Positions 33,955-42,692 of a stretch of 64,000 bases of DNA are shown here, piece after piece. The notes beneath the pieces are model-generated. The model did no database searches, was not told the origin of the DNA, and saw only the letters and a program-made list of their open reading frames with translations. The position numbers and the translations under genes were made by a program. This stretch comes from Streptomyces lydicus. GTDB lineage: Bacteria > Actinomycetota > Actinomycetes > Streptomycetales > Streptomycetaceae. Within the stretch, counting starts at the first letter, position 1; every line of letters begins with the position of its first letter. The DNA lies in contig NZ_JNZA01000023.1 of the NCBI RefSeq assembly GCF_000717345.1, forward strand, positions 59,335 to 123,334, given 5' to 3'.

Positions 33955-34410
33955 TCACTTATTGGGGCGCAGCGTCCACACGATGCTCATCTCGCCGGTG
34001 ACCGCGCCGTCCTCGCGGGTTATGGAGACGTTGACGGGGAACTCCGGGCGCTCGCCGGCGTCGAGCTCGGCGATCACGTCGGCCACCGGGCGGCCGAGTT
34101 CCGCGGTGGCGGTGACCGGGCCCATGGCGAGCTTCTTGTAGGCGATCTCGGAGCGCACGGCCAGCGGCACCGCGCGGCCGAGCTGGCTGCCGAAGGCCGT
34201 CATCACGATCGCACCGCTCGCGGACTCGGCGAGGGTGAACATCGCGCCGGCGTGCGGTCCGCCGACGTGGTTGTGGAAGTCGGGCTGGTCGGGCATGCGG
34301 ACCACGGCGCGCTCCGCGGTGGTCTCGGTGAACTCGAGGTTCAGGGTGCGGACCATCGGCACGGATGCCGCCATCATTTCGCCGATCGACGGCAGGGTCT
34401 CAGAGGACAT
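33955..34410 (-). CDS. hotdog-fold thioesterase (PaaI/DUF4442 type)
   Basis: 151 residues. Hotdog fold: central helix GGPHAGAMFTLAESASGAI with the conserved HxG-like turn, then strands RSEIAYKKLAMGPVTATAEL and FPVNVSITREDGAVTGEMSI. The closest type is DUF4442/PaaI-like acyl-CoA thioesterase; the catalytic Asp or Glu would be in AESA. It diverges from the MFS gene at 34505 with a 94-bp gap. A good promoter (TTCACA, 17 bp, TAACAT) ends six bases before its ATG. Confidence 0.88.
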   Translation of the reverse strand: MSSETLPSIGEMMAASVPMVRTLNLEFTETTAERAVVRMPDQPDFHNHVGGPHAGAMFTLAESASGAIVMTAFGSQLGRAVPLAVRSEIAYKKLAMGPVTATAELGRPVADVIAELDAGERPEFPVNVSITREDGAVTGEMSIVWTLRPNK

Positions 34411-34416
34411 GAGATC

Positions 34417-34445
34417 ATGTTACCTAGCAGTAGCTTAGCTGTGAA
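34417..34445 (-). promoter_or_regulatory. promoter of the thioesterase gene
   Basis: On the minus strand TTCACA (34445-34440), a 17-bp spacer and TAACAT (34422-34417), followed by 6 nt and the ATG at 34410. This is the best-matching promoter in the window and implies a leaderless mRNA. The spacer contains overlapping CTAAGCTACTGCTAG symmetry. Confidence 0.55.
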
Positions 34446-34490
34446 GGGGCCCGTCGCGACGTCCCGGACCGCCCCTCCCCCGCCCGCCCT

Positions 34491-34496
34491 TATCGT
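34491..34496 (+). promoter_or_regulatory. candidate -10 box of the MFS gene at 34505
   Basis: TATCGT, 8 nt before the ATG, without any ribosome-binding site; a leaderless mRNA is likely. Confidence 0.35.
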
Positions 34497-34504
34497 TGAC
34501 GCCC

Positions 34505-35830
34505 ATGGGGCGAGGACAGCAGAACAGCGGGGACGAACCGACGCGGGAACCGTTGAGCCGCCCGAGCTGGGCGGGACGCAACTACCTGCTGCTGACCGGC
34601 GCCACCGTGATCGCCAACCTCGGCAGCTCCGGCGCGCTCATCGCCACCGCGTTCGCGGTCCTCGCGTCCGGCGGCTCCGCCACCGACGTCGGCCTGGTCG
34701 CCGCCGCCCGCACGGTCCCGCTCGTCCTCTTCCTGCTGATCGGCGGCGCGGTCGCCGACCGGCTCCCCCGGCATCACGTCATGGTCGCCGCGAACGCCCT
34801 CAGCTGCGTCTCCCAAGGACTCTTCGCCCTGCTCGTCATCGGTGGAGAGCCGCGACTGTGGCAGATGGCCGTACTGGCCGCACTCGGCGGCACCGGGCAG
34901 GCGTTCTTCGCGCCCGCCTCCGAGGGCATGGTGCTCGCCAGTGTTTCCGGCGAGCACGCCGGCCGGGCCTTCGCCGTGTTCCGGATGGGTATGAACGGCG
35001 CGAACATCGGTGGCGCGGCCCTCGGTGGTGCACTGGTCGCCGCGGTCGGTCCCGGTTGGGTCCTGGCCGTCGACGCCGCCTCCTTCGCCGTCGCGGGAGC
35101 CCTGCGCGCCTTCCTCGACGTCACCGGAACCCCGGTGCGCACCCGCCGCGGCGGCATCCTGCGCGATCTGCGCGACGGCTGGCAAGAGGTCGTCTCCCGG
35201 CCCTGGCTGTGGGCGATCGTGCTGCAGTTCTCCCTCGTCAACGCGGTGATATCGGCGGCCGAGGCGGTCTACGGACCGCTGGTGGCCGAGGAGCACCTGG
35301 GCGGCCCGGGCCCCTGGGGGCTGGCGCTGGCCGCCTTCGGCGCGGGCACCGCGGGGGGCGCCCTGCTGATGACCCGCCTCAAGCCGCGCCGCCTCCTGCT
35401 GACCGGCTCCCTGTGCGTCTTCCCGCTCGCCCTCCCCTCCGCGGCCCTCGCCGTACCCCTCCCGGCAGCCGGACTCACCCCCCTGATGTTCGGCACCGGC
35501 ATCGCCGTCGAGGTCTTCGCGGTGACCTGGATGATGGCGCTGCACCAGGAGATACCCGAGGAGAAGTTCTCCCGCGTCTCCTCCTACGACTGGCTCGGCT
35601 CCCTGGCCATGGTCCCGGTGGCCACCGCCCTGGCCGGCCCCGTCCAGGACCTCATCGGCCGCACGACCGCCCTCTGGTGCTGCGCAGCCGTGATCACCCT
35701 CCTCACGGCAGCGGTCCTCTGCGTCCCCGAAGTCCGCCATCTGACCCGCCGCACCTCCACCCCCACCATCGCCTCGTCGGAGCCGGCTTCTCCGCGTACC
35801 GAGGCGGAGGACACGGACCACTCGCTGTAA
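34505..35830 (+). CDS. MFS transporter (enterobactin-exporter-like)
   Basis: 441 residues from the ATG at 34505 (a TTG nine bases earlier is an alternative). About eleven to twelve helices: YLLLTGATVIANLGSSGALI opens the first, GGAVADRLPRHHVMVAANAL is the conserved loop between TM2 and TM3. ALGGTGQAFFAPASEGMV and VFRMGMNGANIGGAALGG are typical of the EntS/MFS_3-like drug and siderophore exporters. A short tail follows TM12. No cognate biosynthesis genes are nearby, so multidrug export is the safest statement. Confidence 0.9.
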   Translation: MGRGQQNSGDEPTREPLSRPSWAGRNYLLLTGATVIANLGSSGALIATAFAVLASGGSATDVGLVAAARTVPLVLFLLIGGAVADRLPRHHVMVAANALSCVSQGLFALLVIGGEPRLWQMAVLAALGGTGQAFFAPASEGMVLASVSGEHAGRAFAVFRMGMNGANIGGAALGGALVAAVGPGWVLAVDAASFAVAGALRAFLDVTGTPVRTRRGGILRDLRDGWQEVVSRPWLWAIVLQFSLVNAVISAAEAVYGPLVAEEHLGGPGPWGLALAAFGAGTAGGALLMTRLKPRRLLLTGSLCVFPLALPSAALAVPLPAAGLTPLMFGTGIAVEVFAVTWMMALHQEIPEEKFSRVSSYDWLGSLAMVPVATALAGPVQDLIGRTTALWCCAAVITLLTAAVLCVPEVRHLTRRTSTPTIASSEPASPRTEAEDTDHSL

Positions 35831-35904
35831 GCCTTGCCGGAGTACCGGAGCAAGAGCTCCTACGGGAGGACAACAGAGCGGACCGGTCGCCCGGAAGGAC
35901 GCCA

Positions 35905-36081
35905 GTGCTGGTGGCGCAGTGGGAGAACCGCACCGACCATCTCCGCGCCTCCGGCGATGACGGCCTGCATCTCCGGGTCGGCGCGTTCCGCGTCGCTGAG
36001 GCGGAGGCGCTCACCGAAGAACTCATCGAGGCCGAGCGCGTGCAACGCGGTCTCGCCCGCGAGCGGCTCAGCCCACGCTGA
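35905..36081 (+). CDS. possible small protein, uncertain
   Basis: A 58-residue frame starting GTG at 35905 with GGAAGG 6 nt upstream and high G/C at third positions: begins VLVAQWENRTDHLRASGDDG and ends ERVQRGLARERLSPR, mostly an amphipathic helix. It overlaps the 3' end of the convergent spermidine-synthase-like gene by 14 bp. A minus-strand frame over the same bases is also open, so coding status is undecided. No family is recognised. Confidence 0.3.
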   Translation: MLVAQWENRTDHLRASGDDGLHLRVGAFRVAEAEALTEELIEAERVQRGLARERLSPR

Positions 36082-36922
36082 ACGCGCCTTCCGGCGGCAC
36101 CGGCGAGGCCACGGCGTCGTCGTCCCGCACGGGCACCGCGTCCCCGATCAGCCGGCGCAGCGCCGTCCCGTGTTCGACCCGGGCGGGGAACGCGTCGGCC
36201 GCCGTCCGGCGCGCCAGCGCGGCGACCGGGAGTTCGGCGTGCGACGCGAGCAGCACGGCGTTGCCGAAGCGGCGGCCGCGCAGCACCGAGGGCTCGGCGA
36301 TCAGCGCGAGGTGCGCGAAGACCGTGGCGAAGTTGGCGAGTTGGGAGCGCAGGAAGCCGAAGGGGGCGCTGTCGGCGAGGTTCGCCGCGTAGCAACCGCC
36401 GGTGCGCAGCACCCGGGCGGCGGCTCGCGCGTACTCGACCGAGGTGAGCTGGGCCGGCACCCGGGAGCCACCGAAGACGTCGGCCACGATGACATCGGCA
36501 CTGGCCGCCGGAGCCGCTTCCAGGGCCGTACGGGCGTCCTCGGCATGCACGGTGATGCCGCAGCCGCCGGGGAGGGGCAGCTGCTCCGCGACGAGGGCGA
36601 GCAGGCCGCGGTCGGCCTCGACGACATCCTGCCGGGACCGCGGGCGGGTCGCGGCCAGGTAGCGCGGGAGGGTCAGCGCGCCGCCTCCCAGGTGCAGCAC
36701 GTCGAGCGGCCGGCCCTCGGGCGCCGCCTGGTCCAGGACGTGGGCGAGCCGCCGTACGTATTCGAATTCCAGGTGCGTGGGGGCATCGAGATCGACGTAG
36801 GACTGGGGCGCGCCGTCGACGGTGAGCAGCCAGGCGCGGGGGCGGTCGACGTCCGGGAGCAGTTTGGCGGTGCCGCAGTCCACGGTCCGGGTGACAGGTA
36901 TCGGCTCGGCTGCTTCGTCCAC
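36068..36922 (-). CDS. spermidine synthase-like methyltransferase-fold protein
   Basis: 284 residues from a GTG at 36922. The Rossmann fold shows VLHLGGGALTLPRYLAATRP (motif I), VVEADRGLLALV (motif II acid) and ADVIVADVFGGSRVP, the arrangement in spermidine synthases. An N-terminal beta region (SYVDLDAPTHLEFEYVRRLA) also fits. Stand-alone proteins of this type in actinobacteria are often called spermidine synthase-like; the putrescine-binding residues cannot be confirmed, so a different transferase is possible. The frame extends upstream to 37072 but that part is low-complexity His/Ser/Gly and lacks a ribosome-binding site. Confidence 0.82.
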   Translation of the reverse strand: MDEAAEPIPVTRTVDCGTAKLLPDVDRPRAWLLTVDGAPQSYVDLDAPTHLEFEYVRRLAHVLDQAAPEGRPLDVLHLGGGALTLPRYLAATRPRSRQDVVEADRGLLALVAEQLPLPGGCGITVHAEDARTALEAAPAASADVIVADVFGGSRVPAQLTSVEYARAAARVLRTGGCYAANLADSAPFGFLRSQLANFATVFAHLALIAEPSVLRGRRFGNAVLLASHAELPVAALARRTAADAFPARVEHGTALRRLIGDAVPVRDDDAVASPVPPEGAFSVG

Positions 36923-37085
36923 CGTCCCATCGTCCCATTGAGCCGGGTGGCCAGGTGAGCCGGTGTGACTGTGCAGGCTGGTGCGGCTGCGGGGGCCCGT
37001 GTGGCCATCCGGGCCGCTGTGGTCCTGTGAGCCCGTGCGGTGTCGGCGCCCGGCCGAGAGGTGTGGTGCCACGGCGCGGTGACGG

Positions 37086-37940
37086 TCAGGCTGTGGCGGA
37101 CCAGATGGGGTGGATCTCGGGCGCGTGGGTGGCGGCTTGGCGGCGGCCGGCGCGGGCGGCGTCGGCGCGTTTGGCGGGGTCCAGCACGTTGCGGCCGAAG
37201 GCGGCTCGGGCGGCGCGGTCGGGGGTGATGACGCAGACCCGGGCGCCCTCGCGCGCCAGCCGTGCGGCCTGAGCCCGCGGGCCGTCGATGGGGCCGCCGC
37301 TGACCGGCATCGGCGCGATCACGACCACGCGGGCGTATCCGGCGGCCAGGTCCGCGTTGGCGCTGGAGTGCACCCCGCCGTCGATCCACCGGGTGCCGTC
37401 GATGGTGACCGGCGGATAGATGCCGGGGACCGCGCAGCTCGCACCGACCGCGTCGATCAGCCGCACACCGCTGGTGTCGTCGAACGCCGTCCGCTGTCCC
37501 GTCGCCGCGTCCACCGCGGTGATCATCAGCCGGCGGGCGGGCCAGTCGGTCAGGCCGCCGAGCGTTCGCGTGATCGCCTCGCGCTGCTGCTCCTCGGGGG
37601 CGGTACGGGCGGCCAGTGCCAGCTTGCCCATGCGCGCCCCGAACGAGACCGCGTCCCGGGAGCGCACGGCGATGGCCGCGAACCTGGCCAGCGCGGCCGG
37701 CCCCATACGGGCGGCCGGTCCGTCGGCGGCGGGGGCGGTCAGCTGGTGCTCGTACAGCTCCTCCAGGGAGCGCCGCCGGGAGGCGAGGTGGGCGCCGACG
37801 ATCGAACCGGCGGAGGTGCCGATGACGACATCGGCGTCGGCGAGGTCGATGCCCGCGTCGGCCAGGCCGGCGAGTACGCCGACCTCCCAGCCGATTCCGG
37901 TGAGCCCTCCGCCGCCCAGGACCAGTGCCGTACCCGCCAT
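37086..37940 (-). CDS. patatin-like phospholipase
   Basis: 284 residues. The patatin fold is complete: oxyanion loop GGGGLTG (9-15), nucleophile elbow GTSAGS with Ser43, and DGG with Asp187, the two catalytic residues of the Ser-Asp dyad. YPPVTIDGTRWIDGG is typical. It probably hydrolyses phospholipid or other acyl esters at the membrane; no signal peptide, so cytoplasmic. GGAAGGACG precedes the ATG. It runs toward the spermidine-synthase-like gene with 163 bp between them. Confidence 0.92.
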   Translation of the reverse strand: MAGTALVLGGGGLTGIGWEVGVLAGLADAGIDLADADVVIGTSAGSIVGAHLASRRRSLEELYEHQLTAPAADGPAARMGPAALARFAAIAVRSRDAVSFGARMGKLALAARTAPEEQQREAITRTLGGLTDWPARRLMITAVDAATGQRTAFDDTSGVRLIDAVGASCAVPGIYPPVTIDGTRWIDGGVHSSANADLAAGYARVVVIAPMPVSGGPIDGPRAQAARLAREGARVCVITPDRAARAAFGRNVLDPAKRADAARAGRRQAATHAPEIHPIWSATA

Positions 37941-38104
37941 CGGACGTCCTTCCGTGTGCTGTCCGGCCCCGTTTCCCGGTTCTGCCCCGGGCTCGGGGCG
38001 AGCAGTCTCGCACTCCGTGCGCCCGCCGGACAGCATTCGTTCCACCTGTCGGACAGTTGCCGGCCGGCGGTCCAGCTGCTCGTGCGCCAGTGGGGGCGTC
38101 GGAC

Positions 38105-38143
38105 GGGCCGCGCCCCGTACCGGGAAGGTACGGGGCGCGGCCC
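38105..38143 (-). terminator. perfect 17-bp stem terminator after tuf3
   Basis: GGGCCGCGCCCCGTACC (38105-38121) pairs perfectly with its copy at 38127-38143 around a five-base loop. It lies 55 bp after the EF-Tu stop on the minus strand and upstream of the patatin gene. There is no T-tract, as is common in Streptomyces. It is the strongest hairpin in the window and would insulate a highly expressed gene. Confidence 0.85.
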
Positions 38144-38197
38144 TGCGTCAGGCGAGGAACGCCCCGCGTCACTCGCGGGACGCCCCGCGGCCGTGGC

Positions 38198-39370
38198 TCA
38201 CTCCTCGACCGTGCGGACCGTGCCGGCGCCCACCGTCCGGCCGCCCTCCCGGATGGCGAAGCCGAGGCCCGGCTCCAGTGGGACCTCCCGGCCCAGTTCG
38301 ACCGACGCCGTCAGCGTCTGACCGGGGCGGGCGACGCCGCGGTCACCGAGGTCGAGGTCGCCGACCACGTCCGCGGTACGGATGTAGAACTGCGGGCGGT
38401 ACCCGCTGGAGATCGGCGTACGGCGACCGCCCTCCTCGGTGGACAGCACGTACACCTCGGCGGTGAAGCGGCGTCGCGGGGTAACGCTGCCGGGCGCGGC
38501 GACGACGTGCCCGCGGCGTACCTGGTCGCGGTGGAGACCGCGCAGCAGCAGCGCGACGTTGTCGCCGGCCTCGGCGGACTCCATGGGCTTGCCGAAGGTC
38601 TCCAGTCCGGTGACCGTCGTCTCGGTGTCCGCGCCGAGGACCGCCACCCGGTCGCCGACGCGTACCGTGCCGCGCTCGACGGCGCCGGTGACGACGGTGC
38701 CACGCCCGGTGATGGTCAGAACGTTCTCCACCGGGAGCAGGAACGGTGCGTCGACGTACCGCTCGGGCATCGGGACGTAGGTGTCCACGGCGTCCAGCAG
38801 CGCGCCGATCGCGTCGGTCCAGCGCGGGTCACCCTCCAGGGCGCGCAGTCCGGAGACGCGGACGACGGGTACGTGATCGCCGTCGTAGTCGTGCGCGCTC
38901 AGCAGTTCGCGGACCTCCAGCTCGACCAGGTCGGTGAGTTCCGGGTCACCCGCGTCGGCCTTGTTGAGGGCGACGACGATGTGCCGTACGCCGACCTGCT
39001 TGGCGAGCAGCACGTGCTCGGCGGTCTGCGGCATGATCCCGTCGAGCGCGGAGACCACGAGGATGGCACCGTCGAGCTGGGCCGCGCCGGTGACCATGTT
39101 CTTCACGAAGTCGGCGTGGCCGGGCATGTCGACGTGGGCGTAGTGCCGGGTGTCGGTCTCGTACTCGACGTGCGAGATGTTGATGGTGATGCCGCGGGCG
39201 GCCTCCTCGGGCGCGCGGTCGATCCGGTCGAAGGGGACGAAGGTGCCGCTGCCGCGGTCGCTGAGGACCTTGGTGATGGCGGCGGTGAGGGTGGTCTTGC
39301 CGTGGTCGACGTGGCCCATGGTGCCGATGTTCAGGTGCGGTTTGGTGCGCACGTATGCCGTCTTGGGCAT
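38198..39370 (-). CDS. tuf3: elongation factor Tu, divergent tuf3-type paralogue
   Basis: 390 residues, all three EF-Tu domains. G-motifs: GHVDHGKT (19-26), RGITI (60-64), DMPGH (82-86), NKAD (137-140). EGGRRTP, YRPQFY and [13 protein letters not shown] in domains 2-3 are conserved. EF-Tu carries aminoacyl-tRNA to the ribosome. Two near-invariant cysteines are replaced (DCPGH by DMPGH, NKCD by NKAD) and the whole protein has no cysteine. This divergence and the isolated position, away from rpsL-rpsG-fusA, fit the second EF-Tu of Streptomyces, reported in S. coelicolor to respond to the stringent response. Residues linked to kirromycin resistance look unchanged. GAGGAAAAAC precedes the ATG. 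Confidence 0.93.
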   Translation of the reverse strand: MPKTAYVRTKPHLNIGTMGHVDHGKTTLTAAITKVLSDRGSGTFVPFDRIDRAPEEAARGITINISHVEYETDTRHYAHVDMPGHADFVKNMVTGAAQLDGAILVVSALDGIMPQTAEHVLLAKQVGVRHIVVALNKADAGDPELTDLVELEVRELLSAHDYDGDHVPVVRVSGLRALEGDPRWTDAIGALLDAVDTYVPMPERYVDAPFLLPVENVLTITGRGTVVTGAVERGTVRVGDRVAVLGADTETTVTGLETFGKPMESAEAGDNVALLLRGLHRDQVRRGHVVAAPGSVTPRRRFTAEVYVLSTEEGGRRTPISSGYRPQFYIRTADVVGDLDLGDRGVARPGQTLTASVELGREVPLEPGLGFAIREGGRTVGAGTVRTVEE

Positions 39371-39718
39371 GGTGTTTTTCCTCGCAACGATGCGGTGAGA
39401 ACGGCGACTTGACGCCGTGGGGACCCCTGGGCCCGGCCGACCCTCCCCCTGTGGGGTCCGCCGGTCGATCCGGAGAGGGTCAGCTTCGTGCGCCGTCGGT
39501 GGCTGCGGCGAGGGCCGCGAGGAAATCGGCGGCAGCCTTCGGCTCGTCCGCGGCTGCGGACAGGAGCGAGGGGAAGGCGTACCGGAACATGCGTCATATG
39601 GTGCCGGGCGGCCGTGGCGGCGTCGAACGATTTATTCAGGCTGCGGCCGGCGGTGCGGACGGTTGCCGCGGGGCGCGGGATGCCGGGCGGTGCGCGCTTC
39701 GTCGGTTACGCTCCCGGG
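39371..39718. other. tuf3 upstream region, no gene
   Basis: 348-bp spacer between divergent tuf3 and the TVP38-family gene. It includes the tuf3 ribosome-binding site and, near 39707, the probable -10 box of the other gene. No -35/-10 pair for tuf3 and no inverted repeat of note was seen. Short frames on both strands look like noise. Confidence 0.5.
39707..39712 (+). promoter_or_regulatory. candidate -10 box of the TVP38-family gene
   Basis: TACGCT, 6 nt before the ATG at 39719; leaderless start suspected. Confidence 0.4.
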
Positions 39719-40417
39719 ATGCTCGACCCCGCCGCACCGCCCGACGGCCTCGCCGTGCGCTGTACGCGTGTGCTGTTCTCGCCCTGGGCCCGGTTGGGCC
39801 TGCTGCTGGTGCTGCTGGTGTCCGCCGGGGGCGCGATGCTGCTGTGGCATCCGCAGAATCTGCTGTCCGGGGGCTGGCCGGCGTGGCTGTCGGGGCCGAC
39901 GGCCCTGGTCGTTTTCGCGCTGGCGTACGCCGTGTGCACCACTGCTTTCGTCCCGCGCCCGGTGCTCAATCTGGCTGCCGGCGCGCTCTTCGGTACTGCG
40001 GCGGGACTGGGGACGGCGCTGGCCGGGACGGTGCTGGGTGCCGCGTTGGCGTTCGGCCTGGGCCGGCTGCTCGGGCAGGAGGCGCTGCGGCCGTTGCTGC
40101 GGGGCCGTTGGCTGGCGGCCGCCGACCGGCAGTTGAGCCAGCACGGGTTCCGCTCGATGCTGGCGATCCGGTTGTTCCCCGGGCTGCCGTTCTGCGCGAC
40201 GAACTACTGTGCCGCGGTGTCCCGCATGGGCTGGCCGGCCTATCTCCTGGCGACGGCGCTGGGCACCATTCCCAATACGGCGGCGTACGCCGTCGCGGGT
40301 GCCCGGGCGTCCACGCCGACGTCACCGGCGTTCGTGCTGTCCATGGCGTTCATCGCGCTGAGCGGTCTGGCGGCGTTGATCGTGGTGTGGCGTAAACGGA
40401 AGGCGCTGCGGGGGTAA
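39719..40417 (+). CDS. TVP38/TMEM64 family membrane protein
   Basis: 232 residues with about five to six helices. The VTT/SNARE-associated domain is marked by VPRPVLNLAAGALFGTAAGL, AFGLGRLLGQ and IRLFPGLPFCATNYCAAVSR followed by LATALGTIPNTAAYAVAG. Related proteins (DedA, VMP1/TMEM41B) scramble or flip lipids. ATG 39719 is favoured by the -10 box; another in-frame ATG lies at 39680. A basic WRKRKAL tail ends the protein. The UppP gene follows by 219 bp in the same direction, which makes a joint lipid-carrier role attractive but unproven. Confidence 0.9.
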   Translation: MLDPAAPPDGLAVRCTRVLFSPWARLGLLLVLLVSAGGAMLLWHPQNLLSGGWPAWLSGPTALVVFALAYAVCTTAFVPRPVLNLAAGALFGTAAGLGTALAGTVLGAALAFGLGRLLGQEALRPLLRGRWLAAADRQLSQHGFRSMLAIRLFPGLPFCATNYCAAVSRMGWPAYLLATALGTIPNTAAYAVAGARASTPTSPAFVLSMAFIALSGLAALIVVWRKRKALRG

Positions 40418-40636
40418 CTGACCGTACGTCGGAGCGGGTCGTACGGGAGCCGGGGTGCGGGGCGCCACCGGGCGGGCGCTCGGTGTCCAGGACCCCTTGG
40501 CCGGCCGGACATCTGGGGACGTTACGCTGCCCCGGTCGACTGTGACCCGGTTCCGCCGTCGACATCCCCTTTCTCCCACCGTGTTTCTTCCCGGCCGCGC
40601 AGGTAAGCGCTTGATCCCCTTGGACAGCTGCGTTTC

Positions 40637-41509
40637 ATGAATTGGTTTGAATCCTTCGTACTCGGGCTCGTCCAGGGGCTGACCGAGTTCCTGCCGATCT
40701 CTTCCAGTGCGCATCTGCGCCTGACCGCGGCGTTCGCCGGCTGGCAGGATCCCGGTGCGGCGTTCACCGCCATTACCCAGATCGGCACCGAAGCGGCGGT
40801 CATCATCTACTTCCGCAAGGACATCGGGCGGATCATCTCCATGTGGGCCCGTTCCCTTTTCAACCGGGCGCTGCGGCACGATCATGACGCGCAGATGGGC
40901 TGGCTGGTGATCGTCGGCTCGCTTCCGATCGGCGTGCTCGGCATCACGCTCAAGGACGCCATCGAGGGCCCGTTCCGCGATCTGCGACTGATCGCGACGA
41001 CGCTGATCGTGATGGGTGTGGTGCTGGGCATCGCGGACCGTTTGGCGGCGCGCGACGAAAAGGGCGGCCGGCACCGCGCCGCCAAGCAACGCAAGACGCT
41101 CACCGATCTCGGCGTGAAGGACGGTCTGCTGTACGGCGTGTGCCAGGCCATGGCACTGATCCCCGGCGTCTCCCGTTCCGGTGCCACGATCAGCGGCGGC
41201 CTTTTCATGGGGTACACCCGTGAATCCGCGGCCCGTTATTCCTTTCTGCTCGCCATTCCTGCCGTCCTGGCCTCCGGTGTCTACGAACTCAAGGACGCCG
41301 GCCAGGGGCACGTCGCCTGGGGCCCGACCATCTTCGCCACGATCGTCGCCTTCGTCGTCGGTTACGCGGTGATCGCGTGGTTCATGCGCTTCATCTCCAA
41401 CAAGTCCTTCATGCCGTTCGTCATCTACCGGATTCTGCTGGGCATCGTCCTGTTCGCGCTGGTCGCGGCGGGGGTGCTGGCGCCGCACGCCGGGGAGACG
41501 GCGGGGTAG
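40637..41509 (+). CDS. uppP: undecaprenyl-diphosphatase UppP (BacA family)
   Basis: 290 residues with about eight helices. Both active-site motifs are intact: GLTEFLPISSSAH (residues 14-26) with the catalytic Glu and Ser/His, and PGVSRSGATISGG with the key Arg-Ser. The enzyme removes the terminal phosphate of undecaprenyl diphosphate on the outer face of the membrane, regenerating the lipid carrier for peptidoglycan, and raises bacitracin resistance. The start ATG gives MNWFESFVLGLVQGL, the usual N-terminus. It is convergent with the hypothetical gene at 41544, 34 bp apart. Confidence 0.96.
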   Translation: MNWFESFVLGLVQGLTEFLPISSSAHLRLTAAFAGWQDPGAAFTAITQIGTEAAVIIYFRKDIGRIISMWARSLFNRALRHDHDAQMGWLVIVGSLPIGVLGITLKDAIEGPFRDLRLIATTLIVMGVVLGIADRLAARDEKGGRHRAAKQRKTLTDLGVKDGLLYGVCQAMALIPGVSRSGATISGGLFMGYTRESAARYSFLLAIPAVLASGVYELKDAGQGHVAWGPTIFATIVAFVVGYAVIAWFMRFISNKSFMPFVIYRILLGIVLFALVAAGVLAPHAGETAG

Positions 41510-41543
41510 GCGGGGCGGTCGGGAGGTCCGTCGCGCCTCTGGG

Positions 41544-42407
41544 TCAGGAACTCAGGTGGTATTGGGTCCAAGGCTGTTGAGAAGGTGCGACGTCCTCGGG
41601 TGAGGGGGCGAGGGTGCCCCAGGGGGCGAGGGCGTTGTCCCATTCGGAGGTCAGGGCGGACACATCGGGGACGGATTCCGCCGACGGCATGCTGCCGGTG
41701 TGCCAGGCGGACGCCATGTGGTGGGCCGAGGGCGCGGCGTTCCAGGCGGCCGTCTGCTGGGCGGGAATGGTGTATTCGGATTCGTGTACATCGCCCGGGC
41801 CGCGCCGGTGGCGTCCGGCATGGGTTTCCACCGGGCCCGGGTAGAACCGCCCCTGGGCGGACAGTTGTTGGGCACGGGTAATGAGGCGCGTGAGGTCGAG
41901 GCCGAATTCGCTGGCGAGTTCCCGCAAATCCACACCGGTCTGCCAGCTGCCGATGAGTACGGCGTCCATCGCCGGGGACCAGTTCTGGTCGGCTGCCGTG
42001 GTTCCGCCGCCGGCGCTTTCGCGGGACGGGGCGGTGGGGCGGGTCTGGGTGGAAGTGGTCTGGTGGGAATATTCGGCAGTGGGGTCGGGCGCCGGTGGCG
42101 GCTCTTCGGGCTCCCGCTCCCGGGGCTGTACGGACGGGCCGGCGGCGGCCAGCAATTCCTCGGCGACGGCGCGGGCGTCGTCCTTGCCCACGGTGCGCCG
42201 GGCGATCCGCACTTCGCGCTCGTTCAATCCGAACAGTCCGGCCACCGCGCCGGTGCTGCCCACGGTCACCGCGAATGCCGCCAAGACCCGTGACCGGTCG
42301 GCCTGTGCCTCGTCGAGTCTGGCCTGTGCCTCGCGGACACGCTCGTCACCCAAACAAAACGCTTCCGCCAGAACGGCGTTGCGGTCCCACAACTCTCTAG
42401 GATCCAT
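41544..42407 (-). CDS. conserved hypothetical, two helix-turn-helix-like segments
   Basis: 287 residues, no known catalytic motif. An N-terminal helical part has LAEAFCLGDERVREAQARLD then VTVGSTGAVAGLFGLNEREV, which looks like a helix-turn-helix with following RIARRTVGK. After a Pro/Thr/Ser linker, a second helical segment (WQTGVDLRELASEFGLDLTR) resembles another short DNA-binding-like motif. The last 90 residues are low-complexity with Ser, Pro, Trp and His. I recognise the N-terminal pattern only as a Streptomyces conserved type; a regulator of unknown target is the best guess. Confidence 0.7.
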   Translation of the reverse strand: MDPRELWDRNAVLAEAFCLGDERVREAQARLDEAQADRSRVLAAFAVTVGSTGAVAGLFGLNEREVRIARRTVGKDDARAVAEELLAAAGPSVQPREREPEEPPPAPDPTAEYSHQTTSTQTRPTAPSRESAGGGTTAADQNWSPAMDAVLIGSWQTGVDLRELASEFGLDLTRLITRAQQLSAQGRFYPGPVETHAGRHRRGPGDVHESEYTIPAQQTAAWNAAPSAHHMASAWHTGSMPSAESVPDVSALTSEWDNALAPWGTLAPSPEDVAPSQQPWTQYHLSS

Positions 42408-42692
42408 ACTCAGTCAACGCCTCTTGCGCGGAGGTGTCCCGATCTGACATGGCAAAGCACCCCAAAGCACCCATCGAACCACCAGATGAAAATCACCTTG
42501 TGCGGCCGGTCACGGACCGTAGTCCTGACCGTCGGGGGACGATATCCACTGGTCAGGCCGGTCGCGCGGATAATCGGCGCGGATTGTCAGGGGCGTGGGT
42601 CGCTGCGTCGATCAGTCACATATTCAGAGTTCCGGGTGGGCATGGGAGGCCATGCTCATCGTTCGCGTATCTCTGTTTCCCGGATGTTCGTG

